Assembly: GCA_032629725.1 (NCBI GenBank)
Contig: JAFEVB010000007.1
Coordinates: forward strand, 806,001-870,000
DNA from: Gremmenia infestans
Lineage: Eukaryota > Ascomycota > Leotiomycetes > Helotiales > Hamatocanthoscyphaceae
Reading direction: 5' to 3'
Length of the DNA stretch: 64,000 nucleotides
A program made the position numbers and the translations under genes. Below are positions 1 through 12,442 of the stretch, one piece after another. Positions within the stretch are counted from its first letter, which is position 1, and every line of letters begins with the position of its first letter. The notes under the pieces were generated by a model. That model was not told where the DNA came from. It worked only from the letters and a program-made list of their open reading frames with translations, and ran no database searches.

Positions 1-1
1 T

Positions 2-352
2 GCATTCATGTATTTACTCACAATCGGCCCTATCGGTTGGACTCTCTTCGCAGAAATCTCATCCTCGCGCCTCCGCTCCCGAACCGTTGGTTTAGGAATC
101 GTGGTACAGAATTCCTTTGGCGTACTGATGAATATCGTCGTCCCGCTTCTCATCAATCCCGATGCTGCAGATCTAGGAGGCAAGATCGGCTTTATCTTTG
201 GAGGGACGGCGTTTTTGGGTGTCCTGTGGGTATATTTGAGGGTGCCGGAGACGGCGCATAGGAGCTTTGAGCAGCTCGATTGGTTATTTGAGAACGGAGT
301 GCCGGCGAGGAGGTTTAAAGGCTATCATGTACCGTTGCCTGCTGTGACTTGA
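2..352 (+). CDS. MFS sugar transporter, C-terminal part (5' end outside window)
   Basis: This is the last about 117 residues of a major facilitator superfamily sugar porter. The frame is open to the left edge, so the gene starts upstream of the window. Two or three hydrophobic helices are visible, with the typical family text YLLTIGPIGWTLFAEI (helix 10 region) and the terminal motif VPETAHRSFEQLDWLFENGV, which corresponds to the PETKGRT..E(I/L)D.LFE tail of sugar porters. The TAHRSF variant and the following basic tail resemble fungal alpha-glucoside/maltose permeases, but substrate cannot be decided from the C-terminus. It acts in the plasma membrane. Stop codon at 350-352. Confidence 0.85.
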   Translation, partial: AFMYLLTIGPIGWTLFAEISSSRLRSRTVGLGIVVQNSFGVLMNIVVPLLINPDAADLGGKIGFIFGGTAFLGVLWVYLRVPETAHRSFEQLDWLFENGVPARRFKGYHVPLPAVT

Positions 353-1223
353 TGGGCCTGGTTGCTCTTTGATCATATATACTTGTTTTGCTTAATGAGA
401 CTTTTGCGGAACACTTCGAACCTTTGTTTATTCTTGAGTTCCTACCTGCTCAACTACCAAATACTTCAAAAACGGACTCGGTAGCGACTTTCAGAACCCC
501 TGAATTAAGACGCTGTTAGGAGCCATTCCATATAGGAAGAGTGAAATTCGTTGTGCATGATAACTGGCAGGCATACTTAATTACTAATACCAGCTTATTT
601 CCTCAAAAGAAACCTCATCTCTCCATCATCCATCCCAATCTCCATAATACCACGCTCTTTCCACTCACTCGGGTCTCTTTCCTTAGAAGCTAAAGAGCCT
701 CATCCATACCACTACAACGAAGAAAAGAAAACACGACAATGCATATACACAGCCTATCTGTCGTCCGGAAGTTGCATGTCATTGGTTAGTTAGCGCATTT
801 AGTCTTGCTACGTTTGGCTGCGAAGTGAGAGAAGAGTAGAGTAAAATAAAGTAACGACGCTGATTTATTGTCAGAAAGAGAATCATAGAGTTGTATAGAG
901 TAGAGGAGGTAGGTTTGTTTCCTGTGGTGATGACGACTAGATGATATATTTGTTGGGAATGTTGTTTGAAGAGGTTAGATTGGCGCTTCCCCTAAGCTCT
1001 TCAAACACTCGAATGGCAATCAATGAAAGTGGAAATCCGTATTCATACAAATCAAATCACTAGATAGGTGTATGAATTCTAAATAACACTCCTAAAATGC
1101 ACAAACTTGTGAGATGTCGCGACACGAACCTTTCATTGCCACGCCATACGACCTTCAGGATCACTTTTCAGCAAAGCAAACTCTTTCCAGTAATATTCAT
1201 CCTAACATTATCTCATCAAATTT
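353..1223. other. Intergenic, convergent 3' regions
   Basis: There is no credible reading frame. This is the shared downstream region of the sugar transporter (+) and the beta-adaptin gene (-). It is AT-rich with a purine-rich stretch near 830-930. No RNA gene was recognised. Confidence 0.6.
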
Positions 1224-3540
1224 TTACAACATAAGCAAATCCCCATTCGCCCCCCCACCTGTCGTAGGGTGATACGCCTGCTCCGGTGCATTTTGATTAA
1301 CCACATACTGCATCTCGCCCATGCCCACGGTCGGGCTCCCTCCAAATCCATCCTCTTGCCCATTAATATGCATCTGCGCCATCTGCTGATTCCCTACACC
1401 CGCGAAGAATTCATCCGCTGCATCGACCGCAGCGGCAAGGTCGCCGTTTTGCGTGGGTCTGATAGCGGGTTGATTGCCCATACCAAATGTCGAGAGTGAT
1501 TTTTGCCCATCGAGGCCTTTTGCTGTTGGAAGGGTATGCTTTTGTAGAGCGGGACTATCGGCCAGTTTTCGAGGCCGTGCAGAGCGGAAGACTTGCTGGA
1601 CTGGCTTGAGGTAGACAGTTGCAAGTGTGCCGACATTGAGACACATTTCTTCCAGCGTTGCTGGGTCTAGCTTTTCGGTTTCGGCGGTGATTGCTGGCTT
1701 CTCGCCCATTACTACTGCCTTGGCGGTTTCCATGTCTGATGATAGTAGACGCCAGTACATGTAGCCTCTATCTCTTAAATCCGGGTTATCCGTGTCCTCG
1801 GTTGCCCATTTGAGGACTTTCGGGACGAGTTCTTGCCCCTTTGTTGGCCGTTGAATGAACAACTTGACTGTTGCGGTAAGAAGCGCTAATTGCACTTCGA
1901 CTGGCTCGTCTGCGAAAGAGTAAAGGAAATCGTCCAGCAGCACATCCGAGTTTTCAATTCGAGCTGCATATTGGCCAATGACCCAGATCATAGCTGACTT
2001 CGCCTCGGGTTCATCTAGTGAGTCCAGATTCTCGCAAAGGGTGGAGATAATGGATTCGTATTGGTTGGGGTATTTTCGGAAGATATTCCGGATCACCACT
2101 GTCGCTTCTTGAACGATGTAGGTGACCTTTGTAGCCACGAGCTCTAGTAACGTGTTTATGCATCGCCTTGCTGCTGGCTCGATCTTGATGGCTAGTTTGC
2201 CAATTGCTCGGACAGATTTGCGCACGAAATGAACGTCGATCTCTGTTGCATATTCTCGTAACTCGGTCAAAACTTCCTCGATATTTTTCTCCGTAGCCAG
2301 CATAAATATTAACTCCAATTTCGTGACTTTTACGTAAATTGGATCGTTGTATTTGCAGAAAAATACCCGTATATCGTTTCGAAGCACCTCTGGCCGCCTC
2401 TGCAAGATTAACAAAGCGTTTCTTAGAGCCAAATACTGCACTTCGGGCCCTTTTGCAAGTAGTGTCACTAAAGGAGGTGACAATTTCCGACATAAAAGCG
2501 ATATTTGCTTCTGATCCGCAATATAATTCATCAGATAGAGTATCACTCTTATGCAAGTGAGAACCACTGCTGAGTTTGTGTGTGAGAGTCGTGGAGATAT
2601 TCTCTCCGCTAAGAGTAAGGCTTCGGATGTCTCCTGGGGGACGTATGACATTAGAGCCTCGAGGATATATGTTTGACCCCATCTGTAGATACATTAGTTA
2701 CAATTTCAGACAAGAGATCAAGGCGGTGCATACTCTGAGCAGTCTGGCAAGATTTGCACCATTTTTGAAGCATTGCCATAATCAATGGTGAGCTTGATTG
2801 CATCACTCCTTTCCCAGATATCCATCAGACTTGCAAGAGCGCTTGCAACCACAGTGGGGTTGTCATCCCTGAGCATCGAATTCAGCCTATCAATTAGATC
2901 AGAACTCTCAACTAGATTTCTGTCATGATCATATAATTTTGCAACGCAGAACGCGGCCGTTTTTCGAACATATGGATCTGCGTCTCGGAGGAGGTTCTTG
3001 GTAAGAGAAAGGGTAGCATGGACAAATTCTTTAACATATATGTATGACATTGTTCGCAGTGCCAGTGCTCTCACAAGAGGATTCGAGTCGTGCATATCCT
3101 GTATAGAGTTAGTATTGACGTGACACAGTGGTGGTTAATGAAATATACTTCTTCCAATGTTGGAAGTGCTTTTAAAGCAACCTCGGGCTTCATTCGAGCA
3201 TAGTTGACTAGAAATAAGAAGCACCTATATACTGTCAGCACTTCCCTCCCACTTCACATTACCAGAAATCCTACATTTTCTTGATCTCTAGACTCGGTAT
3301 TTGCATGCAACCCACGATATCCGGAAACAGGGCCACCATATCATTGTTGCTCATGGTCATATTGGCGACAATCTTCTTGAGGGCAATCTTCTTCGCCGCA
3401 TGATTCTTATCCTTCTTCCCTCCACTATTCAACTCCAACCGTAGTTCCGCGACTTTGCCCTGTGGAGTGCGAAGATATGGTGAGCGAAAGCCTCCATAGC
3501 CCGAAGGTGGAATATAATGGGGAATAAACATCATGGGCAT
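1224..3540 (-). CDS. apl1: Beta-adaptin, AP-2 type, without ear domain
   Basis: Large beta subunit of a clathrin-adaptor complex, acting in vesicle budding. Four exons join in frame: 3540-3275, 3224-3149, 3098-2734 and 2682-1224, giving 721 residues. The armadillo-like trunk is clear: RKTAAFCVAKL, AKGPEVQYLALRN, YATEIDVHFVRKSVRAIG and NPDLRDRGYMYWRLLS. The text KLDPATLEEMCLNVGTL..VYLKP resembles yeast Apl1 (AP-2) more than Apl2 (AP-1), so AP-2 is preferred and AP-1 remains the alternative. After the trunk only about 110 low-complexity Gln/Gly/Asn-rich residues follow, ending in DLLML. The ear (appendage) domain of animal beta-adaptins is missing. The N-terminal 25 residues (MPMMFIPHYIPPSGYGG) are unusual, and the start is the first ATG of the open frame. 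Confidence 0.88.
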
Positions 3541-4217
3541 ATCCTAGCAGGGACCTCTTTGGTGCGCCCCTCACGGGCAGAATCACCCAAAGCGCAGCCC
3601 GGTCCAAAGCTGCATTCAAACCGCACAGTGACAATACATGCAGATGACAACACCTTGTGTTGTGTCGCATGGGAGCTCAAGAAACAAGAGAAGGGAGGCA
3701 CGTACTCTCGCAAAGAGCTTCGCATCTCCCGCGCCCGAACTCATAATGGGGATGGGCGGGCGAGCCTCAATGCGTCTTTATGCGTCTGCGTACAATATCT
3801 GCCTTGCAGTATAATAGGAAGTGGTGTGTCTGCGTTCGGTAGGTACCCCTCCACCCAATCTTTGACCAACGAGAGCGATTCTTGTCAAGCCAGGAAACCT
3901 GGGATTTTTTTCCTGCGTGCCGCCGTCACCGCCGGTAATCTGTCCCTTGTCGCAGAGAGTGTTCCATGAATCCGCGGATGGATATTGTGTCGTTGAAGGT
4001 ATTCCGAGTCGCACTTGTTGTTTGTAGTTCAGAGCTTGCTGAGATTCAAAAGGGGGGAGGAGGCGCTACAAAGGCAAGTCCGGGGTTGGCTGACAACTGA
4101 GATCTCGCCAAGAAGACGCGCTACAGTACGAACCTCGCGCTTCTACCTACGAATACGTATCCTAGAAACCGACAATAAGACACCACATCTATCTATTGCC
4201 ATACAAAGAAATTGGCG

Positions 4218-4867
4218 ATGGCTTCTGTACCCCCACCACCTCAATGGGTCATTGACTTGAATTCCCCTCCAGCAGGGAAGCCAAAGACCGCAGGAATCCC
4301 CGATCCGCCGGGATACACCTCAACAGGAGGAAAGGTAGATACCACAAGTCCTGCGCAGTTCATTATACTAACAATTCTCCAGAAACAACAATCCTCCTCC
4401 AAGACCGCCGTTCGCGCACCTCCCACAACTGAAGAAATGGACGTGCTCAAGCTCAAGAAGGCCTGGGAAGTAGCCCTCGCACCCGTCAAGCAGCTCCCCA
4501 TGACCGCAATCATGATGTACATGTCAGGCAACTCTCTCCAAATTTTCAGTATCATGATGGTTGGCATGGCATTCAAGAATCCTATTATGGGACTTATGGC
4601 TACGAATCAGGCGTTCGAAAAGTTTGAGACCCCGGGGACGAAGGGGAATCTTTTGATGGTTAAGGCGGTTTATGTGGCGATGCAGATATTGGCGTTGGCA
4701 TTGGGGGTGTGGAAGGTTAATGGGATGGGGCTTTTACCGTGAGTTTTGCCATGATAGGAAGGGGGGATATAGATGGCATGCTAATTTGAAATAGGACTAC
4801 GAGGTCAGATTGGTTGGCTTGGGAGACGGCGAGAGATCCTTTGGAGGTGGCGATACCCGCGTTTTGA
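4218..4867 (+). CDS. emc4: ER membrane protein complex subunit 4 (EMC4)
   Basis: EMC4 (TMEM85/DUF1077 family) is a subunit of the ER insertase that places tail-anchored and multi-pass proteins in the ER membrane. Exons are 4218-4334, 4383-4738 and 4795-4867, giving 181 residues. Family text is clear: EEMDVLKLKKAWEVALAP, MYMSGNSLQIFSIMM (TM1) and the C-terminal GMGLLPTTRSDWLAWET, which only appears after joining the last exon. The ATG at 4218 is chosen because the open frame before it has no other ATG. The 48-nt intron at 4335-4382 is a multiple of three and has no stop. It is called an intron because it has a GTAGAT donor, an ACTAAC branch sequence and a CTCCAG acceptor, and because its translation does not match the family. 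Confidence 0.92.
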
Positions 4868-7727
4868 CGCATCGTATAATCGGAGTTCGATCGGCGTTGA
4901 CGGATAAGAAGGCTGGGGATTTATGGAACTGGCACCCAATATCTTCCAGAGCAAGGCTACGAAGAATGATGCCTTTCATAGTACACATGTAGAAGTATGC
5001 CAAGAGTAAGAGGGGTGGTAGAAGCAGAGCAAGTCACACTGGAGCAGTTGCCCCAAAGATGGACGGATTTATTGCTGAGGAGCATCTGAATTCTCGAGTT
5101 TCAGATTATTGCGGCACCGAGTCTTCTCAAGACAGGCATGACATGAATGAAATACTACTTTGCTCCAATCCTTCATCATCATCCTCGTCCTTATTACTGC
5201 AGTGCTCTCTTTTGTCTCCTCGAGCTAAATGTCTCTTCCTCGAGCTCTAGCTCGCTAGGTTTCTTGTTGATTCAAGCGCTCTAGCCACTAAAGTCTATTT
5301 CTCTCATACCAATCTTTATCTTTGATCTCATGACCAACAGCCTCAAAATTAAGAAGGGTTCGAGCAATGATTTTTGATTTTACTGTTATTGAAATTGCAA
5401 TTGGAGGTACTCTGTCAGTCACTACGGCCTTAATTAAACTTCGCCACATAGTCAACCACAGAGCTAAAATACCTTCTGCTTTCCCTTCTGCATCGCCAGC
5501 TACACAACGCTCCCGGATTCGGTCACAAAGACATGCTAGAAGATTATGAATACTTAAGCGGCTATGTGTGTGGTCGGTTGGGTAATGAGAAGAGGGGCTC
5601 GGTTTAGGTATGCTTGCTTGCTTGCTCCTGGAAGTCCAAAACGCCCAGAAAACCACGAACGGCTTTTCCGTGAATGGCTTTTCACTTGCCGACAGAACCG
5701 ACCGACGACTTGACATATTCCACGATATATAAGTCTACTTAGGAAAAATGGGAGCAAGTTAGGTATCGCACGATAGAAGGAATGTTCGAACTATTCTGGA
5801 TCTCAAGACTACCTTGTAACTGCGAAGTTGACCACGGAGTTCTTGGTTGCTCAAAGACTTAATTTGGAGCCAATTCCCCTTAGACTCCGATGCATACGGC
5901 TACTTTACAATATTCGCGATCAACAGACTGAGTGCTGTCAAACAGATTCTTCCAGTCAAAGCGTTTGGAAAGCCGATCCTTTTCGAGCAGCTGATACATA
6001 TGTGCCACTCGTGATTCGGCATCTCGAGATTCACAGATATTGAGGTAGGTCCCTGGATATATATGAGCCTGAGACATATCAGCCAATTCTCAGACTGCTT
6101 TCTTACTTGTGCTGCCTTTGTTCTGTGCCCATTAACCAGAGACTTTTTGATTGATTTATGTAGCAGAATTGAATTTTACTGTGCTCTTAATGTATACCTA
6201 TCCTCTTTTGCTTTGACAAACCACACTGCCAAGCTAAATTCTGTAATCTCAAGACTAATGCATGAATGCGCGCGTCCACGACCGTCTGCCTACTAAAAGA
6301 TACACCCAAAAGAAGCAGTATCGGAGTAGAGTGTCTCTGTATGCCTGTAGAATCTATCACAAAGAGCGAGAAAATACGAGAAGATGCGACGAAATGTCCA
6401 ATTCACTTGAAACCTCCAAAATATATAAGGCTGTGTAGGTTGGTTCACCTTCAGATGTACTTCTATAAGAATAGAACGCCCTTACCGAGTCTCCTTGAAG
6501 TGACCACATGTTATTGTATGCCTACGCTTCCCGAGGTATCAATGATATTGATCTATGGAGAAGCATGAACTGCTCTCCGATATAAACGTCATAGAGAGGA
6601 AGATCGAGAAAAGTCTATTCCATTCTGTTTTGTTCTGTCTACTAGAGAAAGCAGCTCAGGAAGTGACTTCCCGCCAAGTAAAAAGTCAGTCAAGACCTTA
6701 TTCAGTGTTAATCACAACGACCGTTCACTACAGCTTGCGATGAAAAACTTTCAAGGTGCAGCGACTGCTGCACCCAGTTTGGGATCGTAGATCTATCCAC
6801 TTCAAGCTTCCAGACGTTATCGGAGCTTATAGGGTAGTAATCAGCTAGGTTGGAGGGGCACCGTCCCTCTCTCACCTTCTACGATGCAGTGTCGCCAGTA
6901 AGAACGAAGGCCCTCTGGCACGGACAACAGATACCGAAAGGCATATTCAACTCCGGCCGTCCACCGAATAACTACTGCAATTCGCGTTGTATTGCTCCAC
7001 TCGACTGTTTCGTTCTTGCTGAGTGTGGCAAGGATGATTAACAGCAAATAGCTGCTTGACAGCATTCATTCACCTGTATAGCACTTGCCGGTCTATCGAG
7101 GTTAAAGATATGTCTGTCCTCCAACACACAGCGGAATGCCGGGGATATGTGTAGGACGGACGTGGAACTGCTGTTTGATTTTGAAGACACCCCGCTTGTT
7201 TCCTTGCCCCGAATATGCGTTGAGTGAACTCTAAATAGGAACTTAACACATCTCGTATAGCCTGGTGGTTTGCGATGAAGATGTTGCTCATTCGTTTTAT
7301 ATATTCAAACCGGAGAAGCCATGCGAGAGCGGTGCGGTGGGCAAGTACGCATGTAGAGAAAGCAACACCGACAAGCTTATTAGACAAATAACAAATTGTG
7401 TATCCGTAACCCAAGCAAAGCATGACATCCACCCCTGGCATAAAAACAAAACAAACGCAAAGTAGAAAACGGCACTTGCCTTACTTCCTTACCCAACCAC
7501 TATCATTCTCAGACTCAAATGCAAATTCAAAGTAGGGACTGAAATGGACTTGGAGAGGAGACGTTTCTGTATTTATTTCATATCTTCATCTACTTCAACC
7601 CCAACACCATTCCATTCCATTCCATCCATTTCAGATTATCAACCAAGCACATTTTCCGCTCGCTATGTCTTGTCCGCCCGCTCGCTTTTATACACGTATC
7701 TATGGTACAATTGTCGTTGCGTTGCGT
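4868..7727. other. Gene-poor 2.86-kb stretch
   Basis: Six-frame reading gives only short, overlapping frames of unremarkable composition. The longest, on the minus strand near 5288-5716, has no recognisable domain, no splice structure and no family text. No inverted repeats, transposase remnants, tRNA or snRNA were recognised by eye. It may hold a promoter for EMC4-distal transcripts or a non-coding RNA, but nothing in the sequence proves it. Confidence 0.5.
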
Positions 7728-8306
7728 TTATTCCTTGATCTTGGCAAGAAGCCTATACACAACACGTGAAATTAGCATACGAACACAGCAAATATCTATC
7801 TAGATCCATGCATGAATGAAAGGGAAAAGACCTACTCATAATCCCTAAACAGCGAATACTCCTCATGGCCCACCTTAACCGGCGACCCGCCATACGACGG
7901 AATCAGCACGCGATCCCCCGCCTTCACCTCGGGCGTAATGCGCTTCCCATCTTTATCCAGTCCCCCCGGACCTACAGCCAGCACCTTGGCCTCGTTCAAT
8001 TCCTTGACGCTGGATTCGGGGAGGAAGATGCCAGATGCTGTTTTCGTCTCCGCTTTGATGCGTTGCACGAGGACGCGGTCGAGGAGCGGCGCGAGGGATT
8101 TGATGGATTTGAGGGCGGTGGCCTGTATCGTGGGAAGAAAAGACGGTTAGTAAAGTAAAGGTATAAAATGTGTTCGGACCGGGTGTTGGGGTTGGAAGGA
8201 TGAGTGAGGGAGTGAGGTTGGGTTTGATTATAGAGCAGCTCTCTCTGGCTCTAGCTCTGAGTCTAGATTGGAAGAGAGAAAGGGAGGAGGAAGATGTACG
8301 TACCAT
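7728..8306 (-). CDS. hsp10: Mitochondrial 10-kDa chaperonin HSP10 (GroES family)
   Basis: Co-chaperonin that caps the Hsp60 folding chamber in the mitochondrial matrix. Three coding exons: 8306-8304 (only the ATG), 8122-7836 and 7752-7728, giving 104 residues. The protein reads MATALKSIKSLAPLLDRVLVQ, then KTASGIFLPESSVKELNEAKVLAVGPG and GDRVLIPSYGGSPVKV, ending YELLAKIKE. The GroES mobile loop (KTASGIFLPE) and roof text are intact. The last intron is 83 nt. If it is not spliced, the protein stops early at FRDYE, so the terminal exon is needed for the conserved C-terminus. The first intron (181 nt) follows directly after the start codon. A possible heat-shock element lies upstream. Confidence 0.96.
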
Positions 8307-8404
8307 TTTGAAAGAGATAGATGCTTTCTTGGAAATCAAACTGAACTGTAGAAAAATTTGGAAATGCAATTGATTGAGAGATTATGCAGAATGTTGAAGA
8401 GAGT

Positions 8405-8455
8405 GTTGGTTGCGTTGGTTCCGAGCTTCGAAGAGATTCTGGAGAATAAATTACT
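8405..8455 (-). promoter_or_regulatory. Possible heat-shock element upstream of HSP10
   Basis: About 100-150 bp upstream of the HSP10 start codon the + strand contains three TTC triplets (near 8420, 8427 and 8437) interleaved with GAA/GAG/AGA triplets, including TTC-7 nt-TTC. This is the layout of a gapped or imperfect HSF-binding element. The gene product is a classic HSF target, which supports the reading, but the match is degenerate. Confidence 0.3.
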
Positions 8456-9044
8456 AGCGTCGGGGAAATTAAAATCCGTTCCGTCCCCTGAATCTACATT
8501 AGCTTAGCTTAGTCACCAAAACCCCAGCATAGCAAAAACATCAAAAGCCTCATTTCCCATTCCTGCGCAGTTCATGCTCACCTTACCTCGAAGAACAACT
8601 CCATAGCAACGCACTTGCACTGTATAATAGTATTCTTAAAAGTTATTCTTAGAAGTTTCATTTATAATGCATTATGTAAAGCTCGTTCAGTATAAACTCA
8701 TACCTAGTCTCGCTATCCTATCCAGAGCGAACCCGACCCCAACCCCCTCCCCTCTCATTATACAATCTATGTAGTTTCTTCCTCCTCTATCTACAAACAA
8801 GCACAGAATGACGCTGCTGTGCGAAAACAAAAAGATATATAACTAACGTAATTCATACCCCAATCACTCCCACCCATCCCAAATCCACAAATCCATAACT
8901 CCACCAACACCACGATTATTCAGCACCAAATTTCGCCTCGCAGTATTTTCGAAAGTTCGCTGTCCCGAATTCTATCTCGTAGCATTGACATCACCTCAAC
9001 CAACATCCCCGGCGTTGCTATGCCGATTTCTACAATGCCGATTT

Positions 9045-11761
9045 CTATTTAGTCGGCGCCGTAGGAGCAGAAGGCGGTTCAAGTGTATGCGTATGGCCTT
9101 CCGCCTTGAAAACAGAACCTCCTTCTTCTTGCCTACAGATGACTGTGCCCGAGACCCATGGGTCGGCGAGGACTTCCTCCAGAGAGGCGCGCTTTTTGGG
9201 GTCGATTTCTAGCATGCGGGACATTATGTGTCTGCTTTCTCTCGGCAACAAGCGCAAGAGACGCCACGGGCCTTTGATGACTTCTGGCTTCTTCTCTACT
9301 GTTGCGGGTGCGGCGCTATTGCCGTTTGCTTTGGTGGATGGGTTTGATGCCGGAATAGTGTCTCTTGCGGGCGTTTCGACATCATTAGTTGATTTAGAGG
9401 GTGCTGGGGTATCGGATAGTCTGCGCATATCTGTGCCGGGGGTTGGAACAGAGGCGAAGAGTTTGTAGGAGTTGTCTGTCATGCGGGGCATTTTCCAGGG
9501 AAAGCGGCGAAGAGACATGCAGCAGAAGATGATGGCAAGGGACCAGATATCTGCAGGTTGGGGATCATATTTTCTCTCGTCGTATACTTCAGGTGCAAGA
9601 TATGGATCTGATCCAACAATGCCTAATCACATGTTATTACTATGTTCATGAAAGAAGCTAGAGAGGAGGCTTACCAGAAGATAGCGTAATATTGCTTTCA
9701 AATGGATACTTGAAAACACTCGCACTTCCAAAATCGATAATCTTCATAATCCCATGCTCGTTCACTACCACGTTATCGAGCTTCAGATCTCGATGCGCTA
9801 GACCCATACTGTGCAAGTACGAGACACCACTCAAGATCTGCAAAAATGAGCAGCTGACCTCGGCCTTTGACATCTTCCCAGTCATGACTATGGCGAAAAG
9901 ATCGTATGGTGCGTATTCCATGACTTCATACCATTTTCCCTTTTCATGTATGATATCCAGAGTTTCGATAATGTTGCCATGATGTAACGTCGAACCAACG
10001 CAAAACTCCGCGGTAACTTTCTTGGCATATTCCTTTTCGGATTCATACGAATGTTTGGCTCTGAACTCCTTCACTGCAAAAGTGGTTCCATCACTACTTC
10101 TCTTCATCAAACGAACCGAACCTCCCGCTCCCGCTCCCAAAACCTTTCCGAACTTTCCGTACTTCGAGGTCAATCCATGATTGTCGTCAAACGGTAACTG
10201 CTGAGGTATCCTATTATGAGGTGGGGTCTTAGTCCCTGATCTGGTTGATGTACTTGGTGAAGCGTTTCGTTTTGATTTACTGTGACTCCCAATTTTTAAG
10301 AATCGCTTGAGCTCTGACATCGACCCTTGCTTTCCTGCTATTGTCGCCGAGCTTTCGTCGTGTGCATGGGATAGATGATCCTTCACTCCGCCAAAAATTT
10401 GGGAGTGTCTCTTGTCTCCACCCTTCATATCAACTTGGCTTCGGGAAGATCGAGGAAGGGAGACCGAAGAAGAGCTTGCCTTTGCTCGTTGCTTCGAATT
10501 CAAGGCGGTAAACTTGAACCTGGAATCGATTGCATCTAGATTTCTCGACTGAGGTTGTCGTTTTGACGAAGCATAGGGATCATTAGGATCTCCCGCGGGT
10601 GTAAAGGGTCTACTATAAGTATGGGTAGAAGCTCGGCTTGGACTCGATTCGCGCGAAATTGGAGCAGATGCGGTGGTGCTAGGTCCAATGGAGAAAGTGC
10701 TGTGGTGTTTTGGGGCAGGAGCGGTATCCGTTGTGGCTGGTTGACTCCCGGTACCAGATGACCCAGGTCTCGAATCATCAACGTTCGATGTAGAGGGGGA
10801 GGTGCCGGAGGTTCCGGGAGGTGATAGTTGCGGGGTTACAACAGCGGGATCTTCGTTGCTTTTTATTTTTTGAAGAGGCGCACCCTCCTTTACAGTTGCT
10901 TCTACAGCATCTCGCGATCTGGTTGCCGCCGGGGTGATAGGTGGTGAGTGCATCGAAGTTGGCCGACTTTCGTGGGGTGAGGGGCGTACTGATGAGGTAT
11001 ATGTGCTTTGTCGACTTGCCTCGTGAGAACTGTCTTCGTTTGACACAACCTACAGCGCCAAAGAGTTAGTCGAAGGTCGAAAACGCAAAACAGAGGCCAA
11101 AAACGAATATAGAGCTATAGCATAACGCAAGAAAGGGTAAAATTTTCAAGGCGATGTGACATTAGTACAGTTGGATTGTAGTCCATAGACCGCAACTCCA
11201 ATGCATAGAATTGGTAGATAGTCCTCCAGGGATTATCCGATACAATTGTATTACATGTCAAGAAATTGTTGTTGGATAACGAGTTCTAGCACAATCCAAG
11301 CCACATAGATCCTTTATTGGTTTCCATTCTTGCATTTATAAACTCTGCAATGAAAGTAGCCGCAAACGTACCCTTGAGACCGGAAGAGACACAGGTTCGA
11401 AATCGTAGTGGCTCATGCGGCGTTGTTGTAGATGTGTGGATTGCAGTGTTTTCGAGAGCTCCTTGAACTGCTCTTGGTCGTTGCCGATTATAAGTTGAGC
11501 AGGTTGATTGGTTTCGAGAGTTCCGACGTTTTCGGGTTCAATTTCCTCGTCTACGGATGCGAAGCGGACAGTAGGGGAACCTTCAACCTTCTTGGTATCA
11601 AAGCCGGCTTGAGTATTAGGATCGGACCCTGGGAGCAGAATGTTTTGTCAGTAAAGAGCTTATGCGGAAAAGACATAATGGCGTAATGAGGAAGGGCGGG
11701 ATAGTAAGCGTATATACTTACCAATCGGACCGCCTGGCACATTGTCTTCTTGGGTAGGCAT
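9045..11761 (-). CDS. Hal4/Sat4-like serine/threonine protein kinase
   Basis: Kinase of the fungal HAL/NPR family, which regulates ion and nutrient transporters at the plasma membrane. Exons 11761-11722, 11628-11372, 11049-9675 and 9622-9045 join in frame to 749 residues. The first 390 or so residues are a disordered Ser/Thr/Pro-rich region. The kinase domain starts at YGKFGKVLGAGAGGSVRLM (Gly loop) and has FAVKEF (lysine), LAHRDLKLDNVV (catalytic loop), KIIDFGSASVF (DFG) and SDPYLAPEVYD (APE). The C-terminal lobe carries an acidic/Ser-rich insert before RMLEIDPKKRASLEEVLADPWV. The true start lies two exons upstream of the long open frame, since that frame has no suitable ATG of its own. Its exact substrate cannot be told from sequence. 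Confidence 0.9.
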
Positions 11762-12079
11762 ATTTGGCGGTGGGGGTCAGAGATGACCCTGGATAAGACA
11801 CTAGGGAATGCGAAGATGCTCGTGGGTGAGATGGCACTTGTAGATGGAGGATTGGAGATTCTCTGGAGAAGAAATCGAGGTTGGAAGGTGGGGCTAAACG
11901 TTGAAGGCTTCTTGGGGCGGGTAACTAGAGATGGTGGGTTGCCCGATAAAGCAAGCCGCGTATCAACTCAGGACAGTAGAGTCAACGTTGAATACCTAGG
12001 TACCGGATGGTGGTGCTGTATGAGTCGTAGATGGCTGTTTTGGATGGACGGAAGGATGAATGTTTTGAGATTCGATAGG

Positions 12080-12108
12080 ATGCAATGCAATGCAGTGCAG
12101 TGCAGTGC
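12080..12108. repeat. TGCAA/TGCAG pentanucleotide tandem repeat
   Basis: About six copies of a 5-bp unit (TGCAA then TGCAG) lie in the 5' region of the kinase gene. It is a simple sequence repeat with no coding role. Confidence 0.8.
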
Positions 12109-12442
12109 AAACGACTCAAGTGCGCCCGTGTCAGCAGCGGCAGCAAAAGAAGAACCAATTCTTAGGTCAAAGATTCTCTGATGTATCAATGACGGATTCG
12201 GTCGGAGAGACGGATGACGGAGGAAGCAGAGTGCCGTAGATCCAAGCGAGAGAGTAAGAACTCAAGAGTCATCAACATTTCTTGATACAACAAACAGCAC
12301 TATGAATAATGAAAAGGAATAAAAGCCTCAAGTTAGTACATGAATTTAACGAGCAAAAGGACTGACTCTAGATGCGATGCGATGAAAAGTCTCCATCTTG
12401 TTTATTCACATGTGCGCAGGGATTTTACAGAGACTTTTCTCT

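Noticed and set aside
5288..5716. 142-codon open frame on the minus strand
   Set aside because: No domain, no family text, overlapping frames of similar size and no splice signals; regarded as chance.
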